Below are positions 38,484-46,999 of a stretch of DNA of 64,000 bases, piece after piece. Origin of the DNA: Lachnoclostridium phytofermentans. Lineage in GTDB: Bacteria > Bacillota > Clostridia > Lachnospirales > Lachnospiraceae. The translations under genes and the position numbers were made by a program. Position 1 is the first letter of the stretch; every line of letters starts with the position of its first letter. The stretch covers positions 1,627,001 to 1,691,000 of the forward strand of contig NZ_JPOF01000003.1 in the NCBI RefSeq assembly GCF_000733755.1, written 5' to 3'. The notes under the pieces were generated by a model, which saw only the letters and a program-made list of their open reading frames with translations, searched no databases and was not told where the DNA came from.

Positions 38484-39818
38484 ATGCAAGAAAAACGTTA
38501 TGGGTTATTAACAGCCATTACTATGATTACTGGAATTGTCATTGGATCCGGAATCTTTTTTAAGTCGGATGATGTACTTCGATATACCAATGGGAATATG
38601 TTACTTGGTATCTTGGTATTTTTAATCGCTGCAATAGCGATAGTTTTCGGTTCATTAACGTTCTCACAGTTAGCAAGTAGAACAGATGAACCGGGAGGTT
38701 TAATCGGCTATGCTGAAAAATTTGTGAATAAACGAACCGCAGGGGCCATTGGATGGTTTCAGCTTACAATGTATTTTGCTCCATTAATTGGAGTAGTTTC
38801 TTGGGTGACAGGGCTTTATCTATGTCAATTGTTTGGAATTGAAAGTACACCAAAAAACAGTAGTTTGATTGGTTTTATAGTACTTTGTATCATATTTTTA
38901 TTAAATATTTTATCTGCCAGGCTTGGCGGTGTGTTTCAGAACTTGGCTATGATAGTAAAGCTGATACCTTTGATATTAATCGCATTAGTTGGCTTATTCT
39001 TTGGCCAAGCACCTGAGATTATTGCAAAGGATGCTAGTGTTATGAAGGAGGCCATTGCATCTCCCGGATGGATTGCAGCTTTTGCACCGATTGCGTTTTC
39101 TTTTGATGGATGGTCGGTATCTACAACGATATGTCATGAAATCAAAAATAGTAAAAGAAATTTACCACTTGCGTTGATATTTGCACCTTTTATAGTATTA
39201 CTATGCTATGTGATGTATTTTGCAGGAATTACCTCTTTGGTATCAGTTGATACAGTAATGCAGCAGGGAAATGAAAGTACTTATCTTGCTGCTACTAAGG
39301 TGTTTGGAAGTATTGGTGCAAGACTAATTTTAATTTTTGTTATAATCTCGGTGATAGGTACATTAAATGGTCTTGTGCTTGCTTATATTCAGTTACCTTA
39401 TTCACTAGCGTACAGAGGAATGTTACCTTGTAGCGATGCTTTAAAAAAACAGTCTGAAAAATTACATGGGATCCCAATCAATTCTGCTATTTTAGCTTTT
39501 GTTCTTAGTAGTATTTGGATATTAATCAATTATCTTACTCAGAATGCGAATATGATCGGTGATGTATCAGAGGTTCCTATATGTTTAAGTTACCTTATGT
39601 TCATCATACTGTATATTACCGTTATGAAATTAAAGAAGCAGGGTGAAATAAAGAGTGTTTTTATGGGTTATGTTGCACCGATTTTAGCTATTATTGGTTC
39701 CATTATTATAGTAACGGGAACCTTATCGCATCCGTCTTTCTGGTTTTTTGCTGTCATTGGAACGATTGTTGCGTCCTGTGGATTTTGGTATACAAAGTCA
39801 TCTGGCAATGCCTCTTGA
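38484..39818 (+). CDS. APC-family amino acid permease
   Basis: A 444-aa secondary transporter with about 12 membrane segments. The first helix carries the APC/LAT motif TGIVIGSGIFFKSDDV; a conserved SFDGWSVSTTICHEIKN block lies at helix 6. ATG 38484 follows AGAAAGGG; an upstream GTG-type frame to 38436 has no site and overlaps the spoVT terminator. Substrate not determinable. Confidence 0.88.
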   Translation: MQEKRYGLLTAITMITGIVIGSGIFFKSDDVLRYTNGNMLLGILVFLIAAIAIVFGSLTFSQLASRTDEPGGLIGYAEKFVNKRTAGAIGWFQLTMYFAPLIGVVSWVTGLYLCQLFGIESTPKNSSLIGFIVLCIIFLLNILSARLGGVFQNLAMIVKLIPLILIALVGLFFGQAPEIIAKDASVMKEAIASPGWIAAFAPIAFSFDGWSVSTTICHEIKNSKRNLPLALIFAPFIVLLCYVMYFAGITSLVSVDTVMQQGNESTYLAATKVFGSIGARLILIFVIISVIGTLNGLVLAYIQLPYSLAYRGMLPCSDALKKQSEKLHGIPINSAILAFVLSSIWILINYLTQNANMIGDVSEVPICLSYLMFIILYITVMKLKKQGEIKSVFMGYVAPILAIIGSIIIVTGTLSHPSFWFFAVIGTIVASCGFWYTKSSGNAS

Positions 39819-40009
39819 ATGAAAGGAATTTCATGAGAATTCTAGATTCAAAAGAATGGAACAGGTTATAAAATTACGATGAGATTACAAAAGTTGCTAT
39901 TGAATTTTTAGCGAAGGTTCGCTATAGTAAGACGGCAAGCTAGTTATCAAAGTATAAGGATCAGTCCCTATGGACTAGAATACCAAGGAATAGAAAAGGA
40001 GCCCTAACC

Positions 40010-40333
40010 GTGGAAGAACTTACGACATTTCAACGAATATACGAGGTAGTTAAGGAGATCCCCTATGGAAAGGTTGCTACGTATGGACAGGTAGCAGCAC
40101 TTGCTGGCAATCGACGCCTAGCAAAGGTGGTTGGTTATGCTTTGCATGTCAATCCAGATCCGGACATGATTCCGTGTTATCGTGTAGTAAATGCGAAAGG
40201 AGAAGCTTCGAAAGCATTTGCCTTTGGTGGAGAAAATCGTCAGATAGAATTACTTCAGAAAGAAGGAGTAGAATTTCTGGAGGATGGAAGTGTAGATATG
40301 GAAGTATCTCGTTGGGCAAAGTTAGTGTTCTAA
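40010..40333 (+). CDS. MGMT-like/alkyltransferase-like protein with PCYR motif
   Basis: A 107-aa protein matching only the DNA-binding C-terminal domain of O6-methylguanine methyltransferases: IPYGKVATYGQVAALAG and NRRLAKVVGYALHVNPDPDMIPCYRVVN. The usual active-site PCHR reads PCYR, so the acceptor Cys is kept but the His that activates it is replaced by Tyr. It may be an alkyltransferase-like lesion sensor rather than an active enzyme. GTG start. Confidence 0.83.
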   Translation: MEELTTFQRIYEVVKEIPYGKVATYGQVAALAGNRRLAKVVGYALHVNPDPDMIPCYRVVNAKGEASKAFAFGGENRQIELLQKEGVEFLEDGSVDMEVSRWAKLVF

Positions 40334-40504
40334 AAGCAGGTGTAGTACAAGTTATTTATAGAGTTCCGTGGGTGCTGTAAGCATTATAGATTATAAGCAA
40401 TACTGCGAAATCTTAAGGTATAGTGAAAAGAAAACCTGTGTATCATACATGGATTTCTCCTTCTTAGCATATAGTTTACTAAATCTGAGGAGGAGTGATG
40501 GACC

Positions 40505-41509
40505 ATGTCAAAGAAAAAAGTGCTAGCAATTGACGGCGGAGGAATGAAAGGCATTGTCTCCGCTGTTTTGCTGCGTAGCTTAGAGGATAGACTACAATAT
40601 CATAGCAATAATTATAAAGCAAGGATTGCAGACTATTTTGATTTGATTGCAGGTACTAGTACGGGATCAATCTTGACAGCACTTTATTTGTTTCCAAATG
40701 AACGGGGAGAATCAAAATTTTCGGCAAAAGAAGTAGTAGATTGCTATTACGAATACGGAGAGTACATATTTAAGAAACAAAAATTTTATCCTTTTTGGGG
40801 ACCCAAATATACGAATAAGAATTTAGAGGAGATGTTAGTAAAGTATTTTGGTGATGCAACCTTAGGAAGTCTACGAAAACCATGTTTAATGACTTCTTAT
40901 GATACAATGACTCGAAGTGCAGTTTTCTTTAATTCTGTGACAGGAAGAAAGGACGAAAATCGAAACTATCTATTAAGGGATGCTATCCTAGCATCAACAG
41001 CAGCACCAACCTATTTTCCGCCAAGCTGCTTTCACACAAAGGATAATTGCTATAACTGTTTAATTGATGGAGGAGTTTTTTCAAATAATCCAGCACTTTG
41101 TGCATTAATCGAGGCAATGAAACTACCGGGATGTGATGGAATTGGTGATACCATCTGTCTATCTGTTGGAAATGTAAAGAATACGAAGTCTTATACATAT
41201 CAAAAAGTCCGTAGATTTGGACTCATACAATGGGCAGTGCCGATCTTTGATATCCTTATGGATGCCAGTGAGCAGACAGTAGATTATCAACTGAAAAAAA
41301 TCTATAAATCCGTCAATCATCAGCAATATTATTACCGTATGGTGTTAAATACAGAAGAAGAGATACCAAAGATGGATGATTACTCAAAAGAAGCAGTACA
41401 CAAACTAACCCTATATGGTGAAAAGCTAGCAAATAGGGAGAAATATCGTATCGATGAGATGGCGAAACGTTTAGTAATGGAAAGAGATAATGACAACTTG
41501 GTATTCTAA
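40505..41509 (+). CDS. Patatin-like phospholipase
   Basis: A 334-aa serine lipase of the patatin family. The oxyanion glycines (IDGGGMKG), the nucleophile elbow GTSTGS and the catalytic Asp in LIDGGVFSNNP are intact. No signal peptide is seen, so it is probably cytosolic. AGGAGGAG upstream. Neighbours are not CD-NTase or toxin-system genes, so a house-keeping lipid hydrolase is more likely than a CBASS effector. Confidence 0.9.
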   Translation: MSKKKVLAIDGGGMKGIVSAVLLRSLEDRLQYHSNNYKARIADYFDLIAGTSTGSILTALYLFPNERGESKFSAKEVVDCYYEYGEYIFKKQKFYPFWGPKYTNKNLEEMLVKYFGDATLGSLRKPCLMTSYDTMTRSAVFFNSVTGRKDENRNYLLRDAILASTAAPTYFPPSCFHTKDNCYNCLIDGGVFSNNPALCALIEAMKLPGCDGIGDTICLSVGNVKNTKSYTYQKVRRFGLIQWAVPIFDILMDASEQTVDYQLKKIYKSVNHQQYYYRMVLNTEEEIPKMDDYSKEAVHKLTLYGEKLANREKYRIDEMAKRLVMERDNDNLVF

Positions 41510-41870
41510 ATACGTTTTAGAGATTTTGTAATAGAAAACTATAAAAATGCTAAAAGAGGCAGTATTCTTCTTTTAGCATTTTTTAAATTTAAAGAATTGT
41601 TCACATTAGGAACAAACTTCTTACATATTTATTCTGTATAATAGTAATACTCGAGTGCTTTTCTTTATTAAGAGAGGTACAATGTTGCGATAATATTAGG
41701 AAACAGGTGAGGAAGGTATTGGTTGGAAAGTTGGGGTAATGTTTGATTTTCCTAATCATGGAGAAAATTATAGTTGATAGATTCTATCAAACTAGTTAAA
41801 GTAAACGTATTGACACTAAGAATCATGCTATTTTGTTTTGTGGAACTTTAGTATGGATTTGGAGGACATG
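41510..41870 (+). other. Intergenic region before the beta-helix lipoprotein
   Basis: After the terminator there is a TTGTTC/GAACAA inverted repeat near 41597 and a TATAAT near 41637. The remaining 200 bp show no ORF or clear element. Confidence 0.4.
41544..41586 (+). terminator. Terminator of the patatin gene
   Basis: AAAATGCTAAAAG pairs with CTTTTAGCATTTT, followed by more Ts. Confidence 0.9.
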
Positions 41871-43646
41871 ATGAGAAATAGTCATTCTATCTACTTAAAG
41901 ATAAGCATATTACTTATTGCAACGTTGCTTTTTGGTTGCAGTAAAGTTTCTTCCAATCAGTTAGATTCGGAAGAAGCGAATAAAAACCAAAAAGAGGAAC
42001 AGAATTCTGGAGACGAGGGCTCAAAGGATTCTTTAAAGAACACACCAGAGTCTTTTATTAACAATATGTCAGAGGATTTGTCAGAGGAAGGGCTTTCGTT
42101 TGATTCAGGGGACTATTATACTGATTATAATGAAAGAGAAGTAAATTATATTCAATTAAATGAAAGCTCTATCGTATTTAGTGGTGAAGGTGCATTTGTC
42201 AGTGATAATATAATTAGCATAAGTAAACCGGGTACTTATGTTGTATTTGGCATGTTAAAAGACGGTCAAATCGTGGTAGAGGAAAAGACAGGCGGATTGG
42301 TTCGTTTGATTTTAAAGGACGCAATCATCCACTGTGAAAAAGGCGCTCCTATTGATATCAAGGAGGCTGGTAAAGTTATGATTAGCTTAGTACCAGGGAC
42401 AAGGAATGTGCTAACAGATGGCATATCAGAGGATAATAGTTTAAGTAATACGAAGGCCACAATATATTGCGAATCTGACTTAACCTTGAATGGGTCAGGG
42501 AGGCTTGTGATGAATGCAATGAATCAAAATGCCATAGTTTCAAAAGGCGTTTTAAAAATGGTAGAAGGGGACTATGAGATTCGTTCTGTGGCTCACGGAA
42601 TTATTGGTGAAGAAGCAGTACTCATTGATGCTGCGAAGATGAAAATAACCTCTGGAAAGGATGGAATTCGTACAAGCAATGACTCTGTAAATTCAAAAGG
42701 TCTGATTTTTATGAATCGTAGCGAGTTTGTGATAAGCTCGAAGCAAGATGGAATTCAAGCAGATAAAAATCTGGTGGTTCAAGATGGTGTTTTTACTCTT
42801 AATAGTGAAGAAGATGCGATTCATAGTGATGGTAGTATATCGATTAAAAATGGAACTTTTACTATAGCTTCTGGAGATGATGGTATCCATGCAGATAGAT
42901 CCCTTTCTATCGCAATGGCAGATATTACGATAACATCCTCTTATGAGGGAATCGAAGGTTCTATGATTCACATAAAGAGTGGAAAATTAAATATTGTATC
43001 CACGGATGATGGTATCAATGTTTCTGGCGGTTCGGATGGTAATAAAGAAAATTCAAAAGAGGAAGAAGATAGTTTTATGGAAGGAGAAGGGATGTTGTCC
43101 TTCTCAGGCGGTACCGTAACTGTTTATGCTGGTGGTGACGGTATCGATATCAATGGATCTGCAACAATGACAGGAGGCACTTTAATTATTGAAGGACCGA
43201 CCAATCATGCAAATGGAGCCATAGATTACGATGGTGTATTTGAAATAAGTGGTGGAACACTACTTGCAGTTGGAAGTCGTAAGATGGCGATGGCACCTTC
43301 TAACACATCAAAACAAAATTCTTTATTGCTTAATTTAGAGGAAGTAATAGAAGAGGAAACTTTGCTTTGCTTACTGGAAGGAGAGGACAGAATACCAGTT
43401 ATGGCATATTTACCCTCCAAGTCCTATCAGTCGATTGTATATAGTAGCCCACTTTTGGAAGAAGGAAAAAGCTATACACTATCTACGGGTGGAAACACAA
43501 CGCCGAAAGAAGCTATGAATATCTATACTCCAAAAGCTTATGAGGAGGGGATAGATCAGGCTTATGTTACAATAAACGGAACCTTAACTACGTACGGTGA
43601 GTTAAAAAAACCTGATAGACAGCTACTTGATGAGATAATTGAATAG
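41871..43646 (+). CDS. Lipoprotein with carbohydrate-binding-like beta-helix repeats (DUF4353 type)
   Basis: A 591-aa surface protein. The lipobox (TLLFGCSK) gives a predicted lipid-anchored N terminus; a charged linker follows. From about residue 110 a long repeat region has units with the pattern DGI-x-A/S plus a short strand pair (KQDGIQADKNLVVQDGVF, EDAIHSDGSISIKNGTF, DDGIHADRSL), suggesting a right-handed beta-helix. It resembles the carbohydrate-binding DUF4353 family. Glycan binding is inferred. The ATG at 41871 (or 41868) follows GGAGG; upstream GTG/ATG codons are less likely. Confidence 0.82.
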   Translation: MRNSHSIYLKISILLIATLLFGCSKVSSNQLDSEEANKNQKEEQNSGDEGSKDSLKNTPESFINNMSEDLSEEGLSFDSGDYYTDYNEREVNYIQLNESSIVFSGEGAFVSDNIISISKPGTYVVFGMLKDGQIVVEEKTGGLVRLILKDAIIHCEKGAPIDIKEAGKVMISLVPGTRNVLTDGISEDNSLSNTKATIYCESDLTLNGSGRLVMNAMNQNAIVSKGVLKMVEGDYEIRSVAHGIIGEEAVLIDAAKMKITSGKDGIRTSNDSVNSKGLIFMNRSEFVISSKQDGIQADKNLVVQDGVFTLNSEEDAIHSDGSISIKNGTFTIASGDDGIHADRSLSIAMADITITSSYEGIEGSMIHIKSGKLNIVSTDDGINVSGGSDGNKENSKEEEDSFMEGEGMLSFSGGTVTVYAGGDGIDINGSATMTGGTLIIEGPTNHANGAIDYDGVFEISGGTLLAVGSRKMAMAPSNTSKQNSLLLNLEEVIEEETLLCLLEGEDRIPVMAYLPSKSYQSIVYSSPLLEEGKSYTLSTGGNTTPKEAMNIYTPKAYEEGIDQAYVTINGTLTTYGELKKPDRQLLDEIIE

Positions 43647-43669
43647 GATAATAGAAAGGAACAAAGGAT

Positions 43670-44383
43670 ATGAAGACAGAGTATGATTTTCAAGAATTTT
43701 GCGATATTATAGAGAGACTTCGCTCAGAAAATGGATGTCCATGGGATCGTGAACAAACGCATGATAGTTTAAAAAATTGTATGATTGAAGAAGCATATGA
43801 AGTTGTGGATGGAATCAATCAGTATACCAAGAGTGGGGACTATGATAACTTAAGAGAAGAGTTAGGAGATGTTTTATTACAGGTAGTTATGCATAGTCAA
43901 ATCGCGAAAGAGGAAGGCTTATTTACGGTAGAGGAAGTTATTGATGAAGTTGCACGAAAGATGGTAAGAAGGCATCCCCATGTTTTTGGTGATGCTATAG
44001 TGGAAGATTCCGAAGGTGTTTTAACTACCTGGGAGGAAATTAAGAAAGAAGAAAAGAAGGGGAAAACTGTGGAGTCTGGAACGTTACATGTACCAATTTC
44101 TTTTCCAGCTTTGCTACGAGCACAAAAGATAGTAAAAAAAAGCAATAAAATTAGAAATATGGCTTATACTAAAGAAGAGTTGTTTTCTCGGTTACACATC
44201 GAAGCAACAAAGCTTCAAACCTTATGCCAAGAGGGAGCTTTGTTAGAGAAGCAAAAAAAGGCGTATGGGGATTTCTTGTATACTTTGAGTAACCTAGGGT
44301 TGGCTTTAAATATTGATGCAGAATCCTGTTTAACTGAAAAAATCCAGGATGAGATATCGAAATTAGAGTCAAATATGCACTAA
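43670..44383 (+). CDS. mazG: Nucleoside triphosphate pyrophosphohydrolase MazG
   Basis: Hydrolyses NTPs to NMPs, cleansing nucleotide pools. 237 aa. The MazG domain contains CPWDREQTHDSLKNCMIEEAYEVVDGI and NLREELGDVLLQVVMHSQIA, supplying the EExxE...ExxD metal ligands. The C-terminal 90 residues are a shorter, degenerate second MazG-like region. First gene of the mazG-hup-yabO-yabP-yabQ-divIC order familiar from Bacillus. Confidence 0.92.
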   Translation: MKTEYDFQEFCDIIERLRSENGCPWDREQTHDSLKNCMIEEAYEVVDGINQYTKSGDYDNLREELGDVLLQVVMHSQIAKEEGLFTVEEVIDEVARKMVRRHPHVFGDAIVEDSEGVLTTWEEIKKEEKKGKTVESGTLHVPISFPALLRAQKIVKKSNKIRNMAYTKEELFSRLHIEATKLQTLCQEGALLEKQKKAYGDFLYTLSNLGLALNIDAESCLTEKIQDEISKLESNMH

Positions 44384-44810
44384 TTAATTTTACACTATAA
44401 AAGTGGAAATAATTAGAGGAAAATAAGCCTCTAATGAATGCTATACTGCAGTAAATTTATCTCGATTGTATATTGTGTGAAAATTTATCAATAGGGTTTT
44501 ATGCCTATAAAAATAGCCAATTTAAGACTCAATCGACCACCAAAAAATTCTAATAGATAGAAATAGGCTTTTTTCTTCAAAAAACTCTGTCATTTTGGAA
44601 ATAAATGCAGAAAATTCCTTGACAAATTGCCCTAATAAGTTTATAAATAGATTGAAGGTGATTTTTGAAGAAAAACCTACCATGGTTCACCTAGTTGCCC
44701 GAGAAAGAGTAATACTCAATTATGGGGAAGCGTGATACAAGACGGACCTAAAATCAATTCCGCTTGTGAAAAAACTATATTTAATAATACGTTAGAGGAG
44801 GAGTTTATCC
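44384..44810 (+). other. Leader region of the HU gene
   Basis: Contains a good promoter at 44619 and a 5' UTR of about 155 nt. The UTR can form a hairpin ACAAGACGGA/TCCGCTTGT (about 44737-44768, one bulge) just ahead of the SD site. No ORF. Confidence 0.5.
44619..44647 (+). promoter_or_regulatory. Promoter of hup
   Basis: TTGACA (44619-44624) and TATAAA (44642-44647), spacer exactly 17 bp. Confidence 0.78.
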
Positions 44811-45086
44811 ATGAACAAAGCAGAATTAGTTGCAGCTATCGCAGAAAAGACAGAGTTATCCAAGAAGGATTCAGAGAAGGCATTAAAGGCATTTATCGAT
44901 GTTGTTACTGAAGAATTAACAAAAGGCGAGAAAGTTCAATTAGTTGGATTCGGTACATTCGAAGTATCTGCTAGACCAGCAAGAACAGGTAGAAATCCAC
45001 AAACAAAGCAGACAATTACAATTGCAGCTTCTAAAGCACCTAAGTTTAAAGCTGGCAAGGCATTAAAAGACGTTATCAACAAGTAA
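44811..45086 (+). CDS. hup: DNA-binding protein HU
   Basis: A 91-aa histone-like nucleoid protein. [25 protein letters not shown] at the N terminus and the DNA-arm signature [20 protein letters not shown] are typical. Strong GAGGAGGAG site. Monocistronic, with a promoter at 44619 and a terminator at 45147, which fits high-level expression. Confidence 0.97.
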   Translation: MNKAELVAAIAEKTELSKKDSEKALKAFIDVVTEELTKGEKVQLVGFGTFEVSARPARTGRNPQTKQTITIAASKAPKFKAGKALKDVINK

Positions 45087-45146
45087 TAGATTGCTTACAA
45101 TGCGAACTTCTATAAGTTATAGTTGTTCTGGTAAACATATGAACAT

Positions 45147-45183
45147 AGGCTGTTTTGAGGGATTCTTCAAAACAGCCTTTTTT
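45147..45183 (+). terminator. Terminator of hup
   Basis: AGGCTGTTTTGA pairs with TCAAAACAGCCT, followed by T6. Confidence 0.92.
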
Positions 45184-45263
45184 CCTAGTTATGTTGAAAT
45201 CTAGAAATTATTTTTCAACATATTGATTATAATACGTGCTAAAATACGCAGATAGGAGTTAGT

Positions 45264-45503
45264 ATGAGATTAGATAAATATTTAAAGGTATCAAGGCTAA
45301 TTAAGCGAAGAACAGTAGCAAATGATGCCTGCGATGCAGGCAGGGTTTTAATCAATGATAAACCAGCAAAAGCCTCCACAAATGTTAAGGTTGGAGATAT
45401 TATAGAGATTGGTTTTGGAAGTAAAGCAGTTCGTGTTGAGGTATTGGATGTCCAGGAGACAACACGAAAGGATGATGCCAAGGAACTCTATAAATACTTA
45501 TAG
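45264..45503 (+). CDS. rqcP: S4-domain RNA-binding protein, YabO/RqcP-like
   Basis: A 79-aa S4/Hsp15-like protein: MRLDKYLKVSRLIKRRTVANDACDAGRVLINDKPAKAS is the RNA-binding fold. In Bacillus the orthologue in the same gene order (YabO, RqcP) works with RqcH in ribosome-associated quality control, adding C-terminal Ala tails to stalled peptides. Function here follows from sequence and synteny. Confidence 0.9.
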   Translation: MRLDKYLKVSRLIKRRTVANDACDAGRVLINDKPAKASTNVKVGDIIEIGFGSKAVRVEVLDVQETTRKDDAKELYKYL

Positions 45504-45606
45504 TTAACCTCGATACATTTGACCTAGAATTACTTCCGTAGTTCTTCACAATAACGTCCATGCATATATATGATAATAGCAGGGTTAGGTGAAATGAGGA
45601 GCATAT

Positions 45607-45891
45607 ATGGAAGATAGCAAACAAATAAAAAAGCATCATTTGAACTTAAATGATCGAAAGGAAGCGCAAATTACAGGTGTTCGTGACGTTCGTTCCTTTG
45701 ACGATCATGAAATTATTTTAGAAACTGATTTGGGTATTTTGATGATTCGCGGTAGTGAACTGCATATGGGTAGACTGACCCTTGAGAAAGGGGAAGTAGA
45801 TATCACTGGTCATGTGGACAGTTTTGTTTACTCTGAGCTAAAAGGATTTACGAAGTCAGGAGAATCCGTTCTTAAGAGATTATTTAAATAA
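45607..45891 (+). CDS. yabP: Sporulation protein YabP
   Basis: 94 aa, of the YabP/YqfC family needed for spore coat or cortex assembly. Conserved features are KHHLNLNDRKEAQITGVRDVRSFDDHEIILETDLG and the GxLxxxKGEVDITGHV block. First gene of yabP-yabQ-divIC, 14 bp before yabQ. Confidence 0.92.
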   Translation: MEDSKQIKKHHLNLNDRKEAQITGVRDVRSFDDHEIILETDLGILMIRGSELHMGRLTLEKGEVDITGHVDSFVYSELKGFTKSGESVLKRLFK

Positions 45892-45905
45892 ACGGAGGGA
45901 TGCTT

Positions 45906-46535
45906 ATGAATACATCCATCTTTTTAGAACTTCGATATCTTGCGGCAGCATCCTATTGGGGAATCTTATTGTTTCTAATGTATGACTTGTTACGAATTCT
46001 CCGGAATACCTTTTATCATGGGAAAATAATGATTGGCATAGAGGATATCTGTTTCTGGATTGTGGCGGGCATTTTGATTTTTCGAATGATGTATCTGCAA
46101 AATGACGGAATGATTCGATGGTACAGTACAGTTGCTATGGTTCTTAGCATGGCTTTGTATCAAAAGATCTTTAGTCCACTGATTGTTTTATGTGGAACGA
46201 AGTTTACACTTTTCATTAAAAATTGTATATTGATGTTATTAAAACTATTAATTTCGCCGATAATGTTTATAATATCAAAGACAAAAAAGCTATTTCGTTT
46301 TCTTATAGGGAAAGTCGAAAAAATTGGACGTTTTATTGGTAGAAAAGTCCAAAAAAGAATTAATGTTTTCAAAGCTTGTATTAGAAAACGATTGAAAAAG
46401 TACGTAGATAAGGTTAAAATAAAGAAAAAGAAACAAGTGGAGGAAGCACCTCCACCAAAAGTAGAACGTCCACGTGGTGTTTTGGAGTTAATCACACAAC
46501 CACAGGAAAAAGGTGAGATAAGTGAGAAGGAATAG
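45906..46535 (+). CDS. yabQ: Sporulation membrane protein YabQ
   Basis: 209 aa. Three or four membrane segments fill the first 120 residues (LRYLAAASYWGILLFLMYDLLRILRN is the family block), followed by a very basic cytosolic tail. Required for spore cortex formation in Bacillus. I prefer ATG 45906, since the ATG at 45900 is only 1 nt from GGAGG. It overlaps divIC by 14 bp. Confidence 0.9.
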   Translation: MNTSIFLELRYLAAASYWGILLFLMYDLLRILRNTFYHGKIMIGIEDICFWIVAGILIFRMMYLQNDGMIRWYSTVAMVLSMALYQKIFSPLIVLCGTKFTLFIKNCILMLLKLLISPIMFIISKTKKLFRFLIGKVEKIGRFIGRKVQKRINVFKACIRKRLKKYVDKVKIKKKKQVEEAPPPKVERPRGVLELITQPQEKGEISEKE

Positions 46536-46821
46536 GAAGAGAAGAAGCGGTTTAAGATTGACGGCGCTGATGGTTATGATAATTTGTGTTGTAGTGCTTT
46601 ATAAATCAACAGAATTAAAAGAAGGAGCCAGCGCAAAAGAACAAAAAAAGGCTGAGTTAGAACTGCAGATTTCTGATGAGAATGAAAGAGCGAAAGAAAT
46701 TGAGGAAAGTAAGCTATATCCAGGAACGAAAAAGTACATAGAGGATGTTGCTAGATCCCAACTTGGCTTAGTTTATCCGGATGAGATTATATTTGAACCG
46801 GAAAAGGAAAATAAAAATTAG
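46522..46821 (+). CDS. divIC: Septum formation initiator DivIC/FtsB-like
   Basis: A 99-aa bitopic division protein: basic N terminus (MRRNRKRRSG), one membrane helix, then a coiled coil (KEQKKAELELQISDENERAKEIEE) and the conserved YIEDVARSQLGLVYPDEIIFEPE tail. GTG start, overlapping yabQ. A terminator follows at 46824. Confidence 0.92.
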   Translation: MRRNRKRRSGLRLTALMVMIICVVVLYKSTELKEGASAKEQKKAELELQISDENERAKEIEESKLYPGTKKYIEDVARSQLGLVYPDEIIFEPEKENKN

Positions 46822-46823
46822 AG

Positions 46824-46860
46824 AAAAGGTATCGATAATATACGATGCCTTTTTCTTTTT
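46824..46860 (+). terminator. Terminator of the yabP-yabQ-divIC unit
   Basis: AAAAGGTATCG pairs with CGATGCCTTTT (one G-U), then a T-run. Confidence 0.88.
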
Positions 46861-46881
46861 GAAAATGGATGAAAATACATA

Positions 46882-46910
46882 TTGACATTAAAAACAAAAC
46901 AAGTTATAAT
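46882..46910 (+). promoter_or_regulatory. Consensus promoter of tRNA-Met
   Basis: TTGACA (46882-46887), 17-bp spacer and TATAAT (46905-46910), 15 bp before the tRNA. A perfect SigA-type match. Confidence 0.88.
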
Positions 46911-46925
46911 TTGCTTTGTCACTTT

Positions 46926-46999
46926 GGCGAAGTAGCTCAGTTGGCTAGAGCATACGGTTCATACCCGTAGTGTCGGGGGTTCAAATCCCTCCTTCGCTA
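46926..46999 (+). tRNA. tRNA-Met (CAT)
   Basis: A 74-nt cloverleaf. Acceptor GGCGAAG/CTTCGCT (terminal G-U), D arm GCTC/GAGC, anticodon arm TACGG-TTCATAC-CCGTA giving anticodon CAT, T arm with TTCAAAT, discriminator A. The first pair is not the C1-A72 mismatch of initiator tRNAs, so elongator Met is favoured; a lysidine-modified Ile tRNA cannot be excluded. No encoded CCA. Its 3' end is the likely attachment site of the adjoining element, whose integrase gene overlaps it by 19 bp. Confidence 0.93.
46981..46999. other. Probable left attachment site (tRNA 3' end)
   Basis: The junction between host and phage-like genes falls here. The last five codons and stop of the serine recombinase are written on the complement of the tRNA T-loop/acceptor strand. 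The matching right-end repeat is not in the window, so the exact att core is unresolved. Confidence 0.5.

Noticed and set aside
40505-41509. CBASS effector (CapV-like patatin)
   Set aside because: No CD-NTase or accessory gene lies nearby; neighbours are ordinary host genes.
46160-46495. 111-aa minus-strand frame inside yabQ
   Set aside because: Shadow of a very basic membrane gene; no support.
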